From: Linepithema humile
Lineage: Eukaryota; Arthropoda; Insecta; Hymenoptera; Formicidae
Assembly (NCBI RefSeq): GCF_040581485.1
Contig: NC_090133.1
Location: 19,716,001 to 19,780,000, forward strand
DNA: 64,000 nt
Reading direction: 5' to 3'
The notes below the pieces were generated by a model, which worked only from the letters and a program-made list of their open reading frames with translations, had not been told where the DNA came from and made no database searches. A program made the translations under genes and the position numbers. Shown piece by piece: positions 22,925 to 36,650 of the stretch (position 1 is the stretch's first letter; the number at the start of each line of letters is the position of its first letter).

Positions 22925-25616
22925 TGGGAAATACATCACGTACCGACGAGGGTACGAACAAATTTCCGCAGGGTATGGAAAGAAATTTAGCCACTAGGAA
23001 TGTAAATGTCTTGTTCGCGAAGCATCTTGGATCACCCGAACAACTTACCCACCGTATGCATTATGCATAAACATCCCGCTGTTGCGCATGTATACCAACT
23101 TGTTACGCCCAATGTGGGTTTATATCGCGTTACCTACGCTTTATCCGCTTAATTCTAATGGCCTACTGCGTTTCGCAAATTACAAGCGCCGCTTGTACGT
23201 CGAATCAGCAGCAATTCAGCATTCGTTGATATTTACAGCCCGTATACGGTTGCCCCTGAATGGTTGCGCAATTGAGCTTCCGTTAATAATGTGCGCAAAT
23301 TATTAATTATATATTGTTATTGTTATTTCATGCAATTTGCAGGATGAATTCGCAAAACGAATCACAGTTTCGTCAATCAAGGAAATTTTGCCGTAATATG
23401 ATTAAGTCGTGATAATATTTTCATCAACATTTGGAGAATTTCAATATAATCGCTTATCGCTGCTGTAATATTATTGAAACCAGGGTTATTTTGTGCATTA
23501 CTTGCATTCTCGTTCATTGTATTTGATCGGCCCTTCGAGCTTACCGCTCCCCTTGTAGAGTTCTTCCTGCAGCGACCAGAGCACGGTCTATTTTAGTCTT
23601 TATTTACTCTTTATTATCGGACAAGTTGCGTGCCAATATATCGATATCGCTGTCGGCAAAATCGCCAAGTAATCTCTATTTCTAGACAGGTTGGAACACA
23701 CATGCGGAATTATCGGTGAGGTTTGCCCTTTCAGGAACATACGGTACGAACGATACAATGTACGAGCTTGAATTAGGTGATAATATCCGTGGAAGATTGA
23801 TTCGTCACGTTTCAGTTTGATTTTCGCAACGGATTGCTTTTCGTTTTTGTCTCGATTCTTTTCACGATGGTCAGACCATGTTGGATTCGACCGAAATCAA
23901 TATTTAGTACTACGTAATAAAACTAAAACATACCTATATGGTTTCAACCCCGAAGCGAGCGCGTGGAATGACATGTGTCACTCAGTCTTTTTATTTAATA
24001 TCTCACTCCGTTGATGAAATTCGTAACTTGAACGATTTCCAATGACCAAACATTGCAACTTCATATTTCACGAACAAAAAGATGCGAAACAAAATGAGAA
24101 AGATAAATATACGAGATATTTATGAAAGATTTCACAGATAAGAAGAAAATGTTCAGAAAAATACATTATATAAACTCGATCGTTTGACATTTAAATGCGA
24201 ATAATAGTATTGAATAAAATTTAAAATAAATGCTATTTCAAATTCAATGTAAAACGCTCTCGCTCGTCACTCGGTTTTTTTGCATTTCTAGGCAAAATTG
24301 CCTCCTTTTAATTCTTTACTGTTTTAATATCAGCGTAACACAATTATCATATAATTGATAGTAACCAATCAGAGAACTGACGAACTACATAATTTTGTGA
24401 AAAATTTTCAGGAGACGCACTCGCGAAACACATTAATACCCGCAATTTGTCTCGTATTTATCTATTTTAAATTAGAATTTATTCCTCGCGCGTGAACTAT
24501 TTGGATAATATTGAATAGCGCATTCTGCTAGAATTAAAAATAAATGCTACAAGGAAAAATTTATCTGTTAAAAAATTAAAAAATGTAAACTTTTGTTAGC
24601 TTTCAGCATCATAACAAATATATATCTGCGTTATTTTTACAAGAAGAGACGAAAGCGGCGAGTTTTGCGAGAGAGAAAAATTACATGTTCTCATTTCATC
24701 TTTTGCGTTTCTAGCATGAAGTCAATCTAATGTAAGAGCTAAAATGGATTGAGAAATTAGAGATAAAGTATTAAAGAGTATTGGTCAGATCGGTTTGTAG
24801 TAATCAGTTCGATTGAATTTTGAAATATGCACCCCGACATATTCAAACAATAGACGGTGAAATTGGTTTTCGCATACTGCATTTGTTTGTTATTATTTTC
24901 TCGATAAATTTCTGCGGCACTTAAAACCTTTCAATTATTTCCTTCCGGTCAGCGGCACGATTAAAATATTTGTGTGTGTGAACGAAATTATATTTTAGAA
25001 TTTTATGCTGGAACGCAAATACGCACCAGTAAAATACTTATATATTAATTTCGTCATCGCGGTTGAAAATCAATTTCATATTATTTCGCTGTATAAAAGC
25101 TAGGTGGCGGATAATAAAAATGTTTAAAAATATATCGAATATACGTGGCTCATTATTCTTCTACGTCAGAAACAATCGTGAGGATAATCGTTTCAATAAA
25201 ATATTATTTTTAATATGTACTTTAAGGATCATTTATTGACGGCGGTTGCGTGCGCGACATTGCGTGTGTCAAAGCGAAACTGCGGCACGTATGCAGTTTC
25301 GTAGGAAACGATCGTTTCTGTTTAAGTGATAGCGACGGCTTCGAGACTCACAATTGACTGCGCACATACGCTAATTATCCATTTGTCCGACATTCGTTTG
25401 TAAACGCGAGGGACAACGATTGAGATGTAGAAGAGCGCTGTGCGATGCGCCGTATCGAAATACCGATTTGCGATCAATAAATTACTGCACGGCCGTTAGC
25501 AGGTATTCAAAACGCGCTCATCTCGCGTTTGAATACGCACTTTGATACATCATGCTTGCTTTTGTAGCGGAGAAGTTCAATCCGCATATTGCGTTTTAGA
25601 CGAGTAGGAGCAAGAA

Positions 25617-25629
25617 GGGGGGGGGGGGG
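25617..25629 (+). repeat. G13 homopolymer
   Basis: Thirteen consecutive G follow CAAGAA, which is rare in an AT-rich genome. It could form a G-quadruplex or mark an assembly-sensitive site. Confidence 0.9.
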
Positions 25630-27526
25630 AGTCTGTTTATTTCACCGTTTGCATTCACTTCGATAGTCAAGTATCATTGTTGTAGCGGTCAAACTGGTTC
25701 AACTGGAAACAATAGAAGAAATATTACATCAAAGCATTGTCACTGTAATCTTTGTGCGGCCTACAATATAAAGGATTTAATTATCGAAATAATAACGGAA
25801 AGCAGAGTACAATATATATCTATAGTTAACCGGTATTCTAGTAATGAGGTAAAGTGTGATAAACGCTGCACTGCGTTCAGCGATGAACTTTGCATTTGTG
25901 TGGATGAGATTTTGCGTGAAATTTGAAATGATGAAAAGCACGAAGTAGCAAAGTTCATTGACGATAATGGCAATCACGTAATTAACATTTAAATATAGTG
26001 AATTCACGGTGATCATAATAATATGACAAAAAAAGATAATTTAGCAGGATAATTTATAGACTTCAATATTACATGCGCCCTTGCATGGCGATTTTAATTT
26101 TTATCTCAATCATTAATTATAATGTATTGAAAACGTATTTGTAAGGTATCGGGACAGCTAATTTTTGCTGAATAATGTGTCAAGAGATGAAAATTTAAAG
26201 GGAGACGATAAAACCACGATAGCTGTTATTCTTTATGGACAACGATGTCGTGATTTATGGTGCCACGCTATTGCCTCGGGATCGATCTCGGATAAAGGGG
26301 AATGCTTTATGGAAAATATCTCGGCGCGATATGTGTGGTAATCGATACGCGCGAGTTCGTCCCTCGTCGCAGCAATTTCTGCTGCTATAATCCACGGTAC
26401 GCGGGAGGAAAAAATCAAATAAAATATATTACACTCGATCGCAAAACGACGCTGATTAATTATTATATGAATAATTCTAATTTGATTCCTTTAATTAATT
26501 TAGCAAGATTTGCGTCAATATCAAATAACTCAAGTTGTTCACTTTGTTTACCCGATATTCTAATTAAGTTGCGATACGTTATGCTAATTACAAGTCAAAA
26601 TGAGAAATTGTATACGCGTTTCGTAGTTAAGCTATCGGCTTCTGAAACTTTTAGTCTTTGAAGAGTAGCGCATGAGCGATACAACTGAATAGTTTTGTTC
26701 AGCTGCCTTTTTAAAAGAAACTCCGCGCATAAACGTCTAAGACCAATACAACATTTCATCTAGTAGGGAACCAATTTGCGAGTTAGCGAATATCGGTCTC
26801 GGGAGTAATTAAACTTTGCTGCTTTGTGCTCAACGTTTATCGCGGATGAGTGTAATTGGTCGGCTGAAGGCGAAGAAATTAACTTTGTCAGGATATCTAC
26901 GTGTGTATTCGCAGGGAAAAATCGCACTTCACTGTTTAATCAACGAGGTAGTAAAAAGAAGGATTATATAAATGTGGTTAAAGGTACAATTGCATAGAGA
27001 GAACGAAGTTTATCATGACTCTTGAGTAAGATTAAAGAAAAATGTAAAATTGCATAATTGCATGTTACTGACTGTATCGTATTTTTCTATACTACTGCAA
27101 GAGGCATTTTTTAACTAATTGCTTTTTGTGTGTTGATAACATTAGCTTATATGTACGTTTGCAACTTCTGCAAAGGTTTAATTCACGGTTTACTTGATTT
27201 AAATTACAAATTCTAATTATTTGATTCACGAATATTCGAACTCGATCTAAATTACAGGTTGGTACAGGTAAATAGGTAAAATGAAAACTGGAGCTTGCGT
27301 GTAATCGTATTCTACCGGCACTCCCTCTGAAAATCCTCCTTTACCTCCTATCTTCACACGCGAAAGGGCAACTGTTATCGATTTATGGTGACACAAGGTA
27401 TACCAAAGGTAGAAACTTCAGCGATAATGCAATTCGACAATTGCATCCCGGTCTACCGGGTGAAAGATTGGCGCGAAAAAAACGTTAAGAAAATATTCGA
27501 GAACGGGAGCGCGAGAGACGGGAAGG

Positions 27527-27587
27527 AGATAGATAAATAGATAAATAGGTGGAGGTAGATAGATAGATAGATAGATAGATAGATATA
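27527..27587 (+). repeat. (AGAT)n microsatellite
   Basis: Imperfect AGAT/AAAT units become a clean run of about eight AGAT units from 27556. Confidence 0.9.
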
Positions 27588-27649
27588 TACATAGGGAAAA
27601 TGTATCTAGGGAGGCAGAAAAGAGACGCACATGCATTTACGCGAACCAT

Positions 27650-28472
27650 ACCATATCGTCGGTGGTGGTGCGCGGAGAGGAGGCGCGCGGTTGACCTAAT
27701 TTTTGCAAAACAGCCGGGACTGCGGACCCGCCGCCAGTTCGTGGACTACTAGTAGCGGCGCTGGCGGTGGTCGGCAGTGGTAGTCGGTAGCATGGATAGT
27801 CGTCTCCCTCTCTCGCTCGCTGCTCGGGCGCACGGAAAATCCACCGCTTTTCCGGATGCTACGGCACTGTGCCGCGGCGTCGCCGCCGGAGAGAGAGAGA
27901 ACCCTTTCGTCAGTTAGGTCTCGGCCACCGTCAACGTCAATACGACGAAGGCGCACGAGAGCACACCGTCTCGGCTCCGGTTAGCGCCGAGGCACACTTG
28001 GCGCTCATCGACGACAGAAACGCGAACCTAGGCCATTTGCAGCTTTCCTTGTGCTCCCTCGTCGTTTCTTCCACCGATTTTGCTGATTTTTCACCACTTT
28101 CTGAAATACAGTTCGCCTTTGTCTGTCCTTCCTTTCTGATTTTCTCTCTTTATCTTTTTCTTCTTTTTCTCTCTTTTATTCTTTTTTCTTCCTTTTCTGT
28201 TTTCCTCTATGCATTCCGATACGTTCGAGTCCCAGTATCAGTCTGCCGGTTTATCGCGAGTGCTCCGATAGTGGTTGACACATAGCAGAGGACGCATCTC
28301 TCGGGTGTATTCGGGAAAGGAGCTAGGTTTCGCGTGCTCGATGCAGTGTGCAGCCGGCGAGGATATGGCCGGTGGTCGCTCTGTTTCTTTCTGCATGATC
28401 CTATCGGGAGTGTCCGCGAGTGCTGTCTCCGAGTGCGGCGGCGACGGCGGCGGACACGCCGGGTGTGAATAA
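27650..28472 (+). promoter_or_regulatory. CpG-rich island; candidate promoter and 5' leader
   Basis: This 0.8-kb block is much richer in G, C and CpG than its surroundings. A TCAGT initiator lies at 27910-27914. A small ORF of 43 codons from ATG 28341 (second ATG at 28365) ends at TAA just after a weak GTGTGA donor at 28463. Use of that donor would leave phase 2, the phase required by the exon at 48041, but chance gives this one time in three. On orientation and position it may be another internal dunce promoter, or belong to another gene. No family was recognised. Confidence 0.35.
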
Positions 28473-28560
28473 TAGAAAGGAGAATGTTTGACGCTATTAG
28501 GTAGTATTGACGCTACTGGCGTTATGCTCGCCGAGAAAGAGAAGGAGAGGTAGAACGTGT

Positions 28561-28583
28561 GAGAGAGAAAGAGAGAGAGAGAG
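28561..28583 (+). repeat. (GA)n tract
   Basis: A short GA-repeat, interrupted once, lies just after the CpG-rich island. GA repeats can bind GAGA-type factors near insect promoters. Confidence 0.7.
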
Positions 28584-30519
28584 ATGGATGCACTTTGCCG
28601 AAGCTCGACGTTTGTTTATCCATTTCCCATTTGTGCAAATTCGCGTGCCATTGTTGTAACAAAAACGCGTATGTACGCTAAATTTCTGATCAGTGTCAGT
28701 TAGGCAATTAAATTTTCCTGCTTTTGTGACGGCCGAGGGAATTTTGGTTCGACTTTTTGTTGTAGAAGCACACACAAGGGGAAATTTAATTGGACGAATT
28801 TATTTCTCGTTCATTTTTCAAGGGAGAACAAAGGAATAGGAGCATGCGGTACTTTTTCTTTTTTTTATAGCACCATTGTTTGCAGGTGTTGCAAGCGTGG
28901 TGAATAACGTTTTGGTTTGTCTGGTGGAAAACTTGATGATTTCTTCTCATTTGCGCAAAATTGCGCGCATTTGTCGTGATATGAATACTTACATGCGCTA
29001 TCGCGGATTTGCTCAAGTCGCTAAAACCATTAAACGTTTTTCCGCGTCTGTGATAAGTGGCAAGAGAACGTGCTGTGCGATATTCGACTTTTTACTCAAT
29101 AGAAACGAGAAGGGATCGAATGAAACAAACGAACTGATTTATTGGTCCTTTGATTTCAAAGCGAGTTTAACAGGATGAAAAAGAAAATATAAAAATCTTA
29201 TGTTTTTTAGAACTCTGTGAGAAAACGACGATAAATCGTATTTTAGCTTTACAATTAAATATTTTCACAATTTAAATTTTTTCCTCTTTTATTTTTTCAC
29301 AGTTTTCTCGTATATTTTTAATTGCTCGACATGATAGAATACATGGCGTCTCTTGTTTACGGATTGACATTGTTTTTCATCAATTTATGTGAAAGTAAAT
29401 GATAGTATATACTTTTAAATTCCTCTGAATTTTATTTCCTAAGTTTTTACAGTGTTAAATGGGAATTTTAAGCAAAAAAGAAAATGTAGCCTCCATTTCT
29501 TTCTTTCGTTGTACGTGACACGAGATCTCGTTTAGGACGCCCTTGCGAAAGTATTGAAATATTTATCTCGGGGATCGATTACTTTAATGGACGTTGCTAA
29601 CCTTGTTAGTGGAACTGAATCCTTCGGCGACGAACTTTTTAATTTTATAAGGAAAATCGCCCACAGCGACAATTTTGTGATACGCTCTATAGAAAAAGCA
29701 CTACATCAGCATTCGCCTCTAAGTCAGATAAACGAAAGGTTATATTTTTTTTCATAATAATTTTTTATATGCATCCCAGGTTTTTCATTTGCGAGCAGAT
29801 TTAGGTAATGGGGCGCACGCGGATGCAACATCGTGACTTTGAAACAATAAACAAATTTATTTCGTAAACAATGTTGTGTTTTCTCTTGCAACACCGTAGA
29901 CATGGGAGAATATTATCGCATGCTTCTGTTTCGCGGAGCATATTTTGCACAAAACTACTGATGAATCTCCAAGCTGCTATGCTTCTCCATTTTTAATAAA
30001 AAAAACACGTACATTCATATATTTAGGGTAACTAAATTGAGGGAAGCTCGAAAGAACAGTAGAAATGTTTTTAATTAAATGTTTGAATTAAGTTGTTAAA
30101 GCACGTACGCGATATCATCTTTCATGAAACCGCTATTACGACTGTAATCTCGGAAAGATGTTTGAGAACTGGCAAACTTTTCATTAGATCTACAATTATA
30201 AATCATGATATAAACTTGATTTTCCTGTTGATTCTTTCATCTGATAAGTCGTCTCCATGCCGCATGTACGATGGACAAGTTTTCTTATGTTTCATCACAC
30301 GAAACTTTTTGCAAAAGTGCTGGAAGTACGTTTAAATGTCTCGTGGGACCATTATTTTTCCATTCGCTGAAACATTCGCAGTGTGATAATGTCGTGTATA
30401 AATTATTTCTAATTACAAAGCTGCTTTTGTTATTATCTAAAGCTTTTAACTGATATTATAAAATAAAAAATTTAACACATACATAGTTCGCAAGTTTTAC
30501 CTGCGATTTAGTATTTATA

Positions 30520-30539
30520 TAACAATTTGCAAATTGTTA
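30520..30539. repeat. Perfect 20-bp palindrome
   Basis: TAACAATTTG followed by its exact reverse complement CAAATTGTTA, with no spacer. It could be a dimeric binding site or a chance AT-rich palindrome. Confidence 0.75.
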
Positions 30540-31944
30540 ATTGTTATTAACTGTTATATTATAAATACTCTATTGAATATTTTAAACACATTTACGTAGG
30601 AATACTTTTTTTGTTCATTTAAAGTTTTTATAGCTGTGTAGCTATATATGCGCATTCTTTTACTTTCTGGTCTCTTTCCGTCTATTAAATTTACTTCATC
30701 CATGCACTCTATCATCCTCGGAATGTTCTTCGTCGTCTATCTGCGAAACAGGAGTCGTTTTCCCACACATCCGTGTGTGCATCACGTCTCTTCTTCTGCA
30801 GTGAGATTTGCGACTCGATTGTCTGCGAAATTGAATATTCTTCTCACTTCAGCGGCATACGCATAATAGATGTTTCGCAGTTGAATTCTCATCTATTGTA
30901 AAACGCAAGTTTCATACATGGTACGTGCTTTATGAATTAGAATTATTATGTAATTTATCTAAAATTTGTACAAATATTGCCAGTAATTTATTGAGGTATT
31001 AATTAATATTTATTCACGAGAATTACTAGTCAAATATATTTAGGTTAATGTATAAATATGATTTACTTCACGTTGTAATGCGGCACAATCCTGACGCTGG
31101 AATTCCGCTCAACTTTTAATTTTTGCCTTCGAGAAATACGTATTGTTACTTGTACTTTTATATTACCATACATAGGATGTATAATATTGGCAGGTTGCAA
31201 ATGAAACCGTTGTAAGTGAAACAAACATACGTCTGATCACGTCCGTCAAGCTTCGCGGATGCAACGAGATGAGTGAGCCAGATTTCACGAGCACCTGTTG
31301 TAAAAGTGCATAGTGTGCGTGTGTTCTTTGTTGCGCAGGCTTCAGAATCCGAAGTTTTACGTTTATCTATCTTTCTATTTTGCTCTCTAAAAATCTCTGA
31401 AGGAAACTTTGCGTCAGCCCGTGGGTTTTCAAGTAGGAATATCTCATGTTTAATCTCATTTTAATATTTTGTGATCCAAAATTGTTAAATTTTTGAACGC
31501 ATTAAAAATGGAGAGGAAAGAGAGGATTCTTTTAATCCGAAAAATACACGTGCAGCATGTCGGAAATATTTGCGGGTTTATATAATGATAATGCTAAATT
31601 ATTTTTGTATAAATCGCACAGTTAAACTTTTTACTTTTTTTGCAATTTTTTTCTGTTTTTAGAAAGATTTTGATGATATAAGGATTGCGTTATAAAGAAA
31701 CTGCTAATAGATTATTTTAATTATCACAAATTATCGAGAAATTATTATAGACATGTATATGTAAGCGTTTAAAACAAATTATTGAAGTTACAACAATGGC
31801 ACGCAATAGAATAATTTCAGTTATTGACTTGGTTGAAAAGAATTTTTAAGAAGGAATAAATAATCATCGCTTTCGGGAAACTTTTAAAGTGCTTTCTGTC
31901 AATAACCACGATAATGTATATCCACAATTATTTATATTGCCACA

Positions 31945-32338
31945 TATTGAAATATTTTCAAGTCGCAATAAGCGCCTTAATAAGCTCTCTTGGAGCTCAT
32001 TACAATCGATTGGTTGGCATTAAAGTTGTAGCATGTAAACTTTTTGATTAGCGTTCATTAGGAACGACATTTGTAATGGTTATTCAAGTATTTTTTCAAA
32101 ATAAAAGTCCATTATTTATTGCTAATTCAAGCTTGAATATTCAAATATTTTAAAATTATAATAAGTGCCTTAATAAGCACTTTTGGAGCTTATTAAGCAC
32201 CTTATTATAATCGATTAGCTGACATTAAAGTTGTAACATGTAAACTTTTTGATTAGCGCTCGTTAGGAACTACATTTGTAATGACTATTCAAATATTTCT
32301 AAATAAATGTTCATTATTTATTGCTAATTCAAGTTTGA
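31945..32338 (+). repeat. Two-copy tandem duplication, period ~195-200 bp
   Basis: Copy 1 (31945-32136) and copy 2 (32139-32338) align along their length. Shared landmarks, in order, are CCTTAATAAGC, ACATTAAAGTTGTA or GGCATTAAAGTTGTA, CATGTAAACTTTTTGATTAGCG, TTAGGAAC.ACATTTGTAATG and TTCATTATTTATTGCTAATTC or its close variant. Identity looks like 80-85%. No coding frame is conserved. Confidence 0.75.
32158..32208 (+). repeat. Near-perfect hairpin within the second copy
   Basis: The left arm ATAATAAGTGCCTTAATAAGC pairs with the right arm GCTTATTAAGCACCTTATTAT around a loop of about nine bases, with one offset in the stem. The first copy keeps only part of this (AAGCTCTCTTGGAGCTC). The stem is about 20 bp. 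Confidence 0.65.
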
Positions 32339-32375
32339 TTTTGTACACGTGATTTGTTATAAAATTTTTAAGCTT

Positions 32376-32396
32376 TATAGTATAGTATAGTATAGT
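32376..32396 (+). repeat. (TATAG)n microsatellite
   Basis: Four to five TATAG pentanucleotide units just downstream of the duplicated block. Confidence 0.85.
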
Positions 32397-35300
32397 CTGT
32401 CGTTTGTCAAATTCGTCCTACTTTTATCACCGAGAAATTCGATAATAGTTACGAATGTATCAGGATTTTAATTTACGGAGGAAAATGCCTGTCGACGGAT
32501 AAATGTCAATTTAAAGCTCAAGAATGGGAAAAAAGAACGCGGAAGGTAGTCTTGCTTGCAGAGACGTCGATGTAGCATATGTATCTTTGATAGAAATAAT
32601 CGTTTACGCGACATAATTTTATCCGCGTGCTACCGTACTAATTAGTTGTCACGATTATTCTTGGAAAGATAAATGTAAAGATTAACAAGAAGTTAAAATT
32701 TAACTTGTACATAATCGAGTAGTCGTTTGAATTAGTCAATATATTGATTAACACAAAAAAATTATTGTTGATTAGTATTTAAGAAATATCTTTTGATGCA
32801 TATATCACAATTATTTTTGAATATTTGGATTTCGCATTTTGCATAACGCTTGATTTTGTATTATAAAAGATTACGCTCATGGAAACTGGATAATTCAATT
32901 TAAATGTTGAAATAGTGTCACATTGAGTGAACAGAATATAAATATTCATTTGAAAAAATTAATCGGATTAAATTTGAAAGATTCGACTTCGAAAATATTC
33001 GCAATATCGACAGCTTTGTTACTACATACGCATACTATTAATAATCCGCATATTGATTTACCTGAATCTATTCATAAGCGTTGATAACCTACCTCACTTT
33101 GTCCCCAATATTACGTGTTCGCGATCATTTACCCATTATCGAAAGATTTCCTTTACATTTCTTTAAATAAGTTTGCACTATCGTTTTAAATTATTAAAAA
33201 ATTTTATTATTTTAAAACATTATTTAACGATATATTTTACCTTTATGGAAATATTAAATTAATTCTTATCACACTAATTGTTTTGGGGATTTCAGATATT
33301 TTCTGCTTCTTTATTGAATATTGACGTTTTTTTTTTAAATTCTGTTTAATAAATTTTTTATCTTTAGTATAAAAATATTTAAAATATTCTTCGTGAAATT
33401 TTAGAGCGTTTGTTAGTATTTTTTATGTAATTACATAATAAACAAAAAGTAAAAAATAAGTATAATGAAATAACTTTGATAGCGCTACCACAATCTTGCA
33501 TTGAACGAAGCTGTTAGCAAAGATTACATACTCAAGATGTCAATGATTTCTGACGATCGATGATTTCAGCAAATGAACTTGACGTAATCGTCGCGACCAT
33601 TCCGTGTATGTACATCCATAATTAACAACAGTAGATGCATTCGTAACGCGCTCAAGCTGTGGAAATGAAAACCGTGTAATATAAAATATTTATTTTCTTA
33701 TTATTTTATTCTCTTCATGCCAGAAAATATCACTTTTATGTTATTCTATAATAAAACATTTTCTAAATTTTTTTATTCGATGTGATTAAACACATTAAAC
33801 TTAATTAAACTATACGCAATTATTGTTTGATTATTTTAATATATTCAAAATTATTCTAAATAATGCGCATAGAAATTGAAAGTAGGTCGCCACAGTTTGT
33901 ACAAATTGTTTATTTGTATTATGCTCTATTGCTTGTTATATTACTTTTTTATATCCACAAAAATAATAGTTCATCCATATTTTATTCGAGGAATTAATTC
34001 CCGGCGAATTGAAAAAATATAGAAATGAAAACCAAATATAATATATTTAATCTAATTTCAGAAACTGTGCGTAACACAGTTTTGTAACCTGCGGTCCATT
34101 GTGTGCGAGATATAATGATTTATATTCGATTTGCTTCTCGCTAAATAAACGTTAATGTAAATGTATCACGGTTTACTCATTCTCTTCCGAGCTATTGTTA
34201 ACCGATGTTGTTATACTACTACATTCTATACGTAACATATCAATATGTATAATATTTCGCATAAATTTCATCAAATTTCTCATCCGGCTGTAGTTTGTCA
34301 GAGGATTTATTTACGAATTTATTTGCAATGTAAAATATTTTCCCTTGAAGCATGCATAGTATGTAACATAATAAAACGTATCTTTTTATTTTGAAATATC
34401 TGTCCCGATAAGTGCGCATCTTAATGCATGAGGAAGTAATCGGAGTATATTTTATGGCGTACAGCAAGTTTGTAACATTGCATTAATTTTAATTTTAGCA
34501 GATTTAGAACGAGCTTCAAGTTCGTCTGGTTTCTAGGCAATTTTATGACCTAATGGTTTGGCAAAAATTCAACTAGATTGTAGAAAATTAAAATTCCTGA
34601 TTTAAGGGGTGGTGCTTCCTTCATTACGATAGTCATTTAAACTATTTTATTTTGCTCAGAAAATGAAAATTGCTCGGTAGAAAATTGTTCTGACATTTCT
34701 AACGCGTTACAATTATTTTAATAAACTGTTGTTATAATAGAGAAGTAAAATTATAATAGAAATGGTAACACAGTAAAAATACAACAAAAGCGACAAACTT
34801 TTATTTTTTTTATAATTATTTTCGCATATATCTTACAATTTTGCAATTATTTTTATATTAATAATGGAATTTTTTTTGTAAACTATATTTATGATTTGAA
34901 TAGTGAGTCAAGTAAGACAAGATTTACACTTCAATGATAGAGTGCAAGGAAAATTTCGAGCTCGTATATCAAATTGAATTTATTTAATGAAGCGTGAAGT
35001 TAATTAAAGATTCCAATTTCGGTTATTTGATGAAATCGCGATTGTTTGCAAATTTTGTTTATACCAATCATCGCTAATTATTTTGTAATTTAAGCGCGAA
35101 GTTCACTATTTAGTGAACGTCAGCCGTTTCTATATTTATGCTGCTCGATGCAGCTGCATATGATATATTCTCGCTAGAGGAACATAAATTACAATCTCTG
35201 AAGACACTGTTTATTTCAGACATGAATTTTTAGTAGTCAATTATTAACATTTTAATTATTATCGATTTTTTCCTTTATTTTCTTAATTTTTAAAATAATT

Positions 35301-36589
35301 TATTTTAAAATTCGATGCATTATAGATTTTGTACAGTAGATATTTAATATAGAACAATAGAATTCACTATTTAATAAAAGTAATTAATATCTAATTAAAT
35401 TTGCTCAAATGTCTCGGTGGTTGTTAGTGATGCATTTTTGCATTAGCGATAGAGAATGAACATCATTATTAATTTACAGGAACTTAAGGTTCCTACAAAC
35501 TCGCATTTACGTACTGCAATATCAATATGTCACTATAGTCGATTCACCGATTAAGCATGGAATTATGTTGCAGCAGTTGGCAGTTGCAGTGTCTGGGATA
35601 TTCTGTATGATTGTAATTACTGACCCTTAAATTACTAATGCTCTTCACTCGCTGTACTCACTATATACGCCATATATTCCATTTGGATCTCCTGTTCGAT
35701 ACTAATCCTCCTACAGTCGTTCTACAAATTTCATTACGTTAAATTAGTGTACAGAATTTATAATTGAGGGAAAATTTGCAACGACATTAAAACGCATTGC
35801 CTGTGGCGATCGATCTCGGTGATTTAATGTATGCGAGTGAGGTAAAGCTTAATGTAAATTACACAACGATGTTGCTTTGACACTTTTTTTCATGTTTACT
35901 TTCGAGGCTATTAGAACTTGATAATTTAAAGATTTAACGGAAATACACACCTGTGCATATTCATTAAATGAAGTAAATAGATTTTTAAATTGTATCTCTT
36001 ATCGTGTCCGCGATTCTTATTATAGAATGTAAATACCACGTGACCGGCTATTAAAAATAACATCGTCACAAATACGCGCTTGTCGTTCATCGATTTATCG
36101 GTGAGATCGAACGAGTTTCTCGTTGAAGTAGGAAACCATAGATTCGCTTTTATCCACAAGAAATGCAATTGGGTTATTCGTTGCGTGTTCGTCTTTTCGT
36201 TTCGCGCAGCCTTCAGGAGTTGCAGCCTTAACCTTTGCATTTAATTTACGACCTAGCGCTTCCTGGGCAAAGAAAACCCCCCGGCAAAGTACCATTATTG
36301 AGATTAAATGCACGCGCGTGATACAGCCTCTTAATTATAACGATTTAATCGCTTGGCTGCGCACAGAAAATTCAGGCGGTGGTCTATCTTGAAATAGAGC
36401 GCAAGATAACATTGTAATGTCGGAGTACGCGTATTTAACTTTTAAATGTTGCGCATGTGTAATAATATGAAAATTAGCATTTTAATATAGTAATTTTCAA
36501 TATGTGGCATTATAAAAATATCAACTATGTTAAACAAAAGTTTAAACGAAAACAAACATGATGTATAAAGTTTTATATAGAATTTCTTT

Positions 36590-36650
36590 TATGTATCTCT
36601 CGTATTTTATGTATCTCTCGCATTTCATATATTTCTCTCGTATTTCTCTC
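36590..36650 (+). repeat. Short degenerate tandem repeat
   Basis: Three to four units of TATGTATCTCTCGTATTT with drift; the last units shorten to TTTCTCTCG. Confidence 0.6.

Larger units (their letters stand above)
18102..27649. other. Intron-like stretch without a supported gene
   Basis: The DNA is AT-rich, with a short GC-richer patch at 20.0-20.25 kb (TATATA near 20138) and another at 20.65-20.85 kb. There are microsatellites near 22.9 and 27.55 kb and a G13 tract at 25617-25629. A TAG|GTAAGT junction occurs at 22125. A charged minus-strand frame at 19408-19091 appears to be the complement of a long pyrimidine tract. No gene is called. Confidence 0.4.

Noticed and set aside
26302..26661. 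119-codon plus-strand ATG frame
   Set aside because: Composition is that of AT-rich intron in its second half, with no motif or splice framing.
27869..28285. 138-codon plus-strand frame with an Arg-rich start
   Set aside because: It begins at GTG, and the Arg run is a CpG-island artefact followed by a pyrimidine tract.
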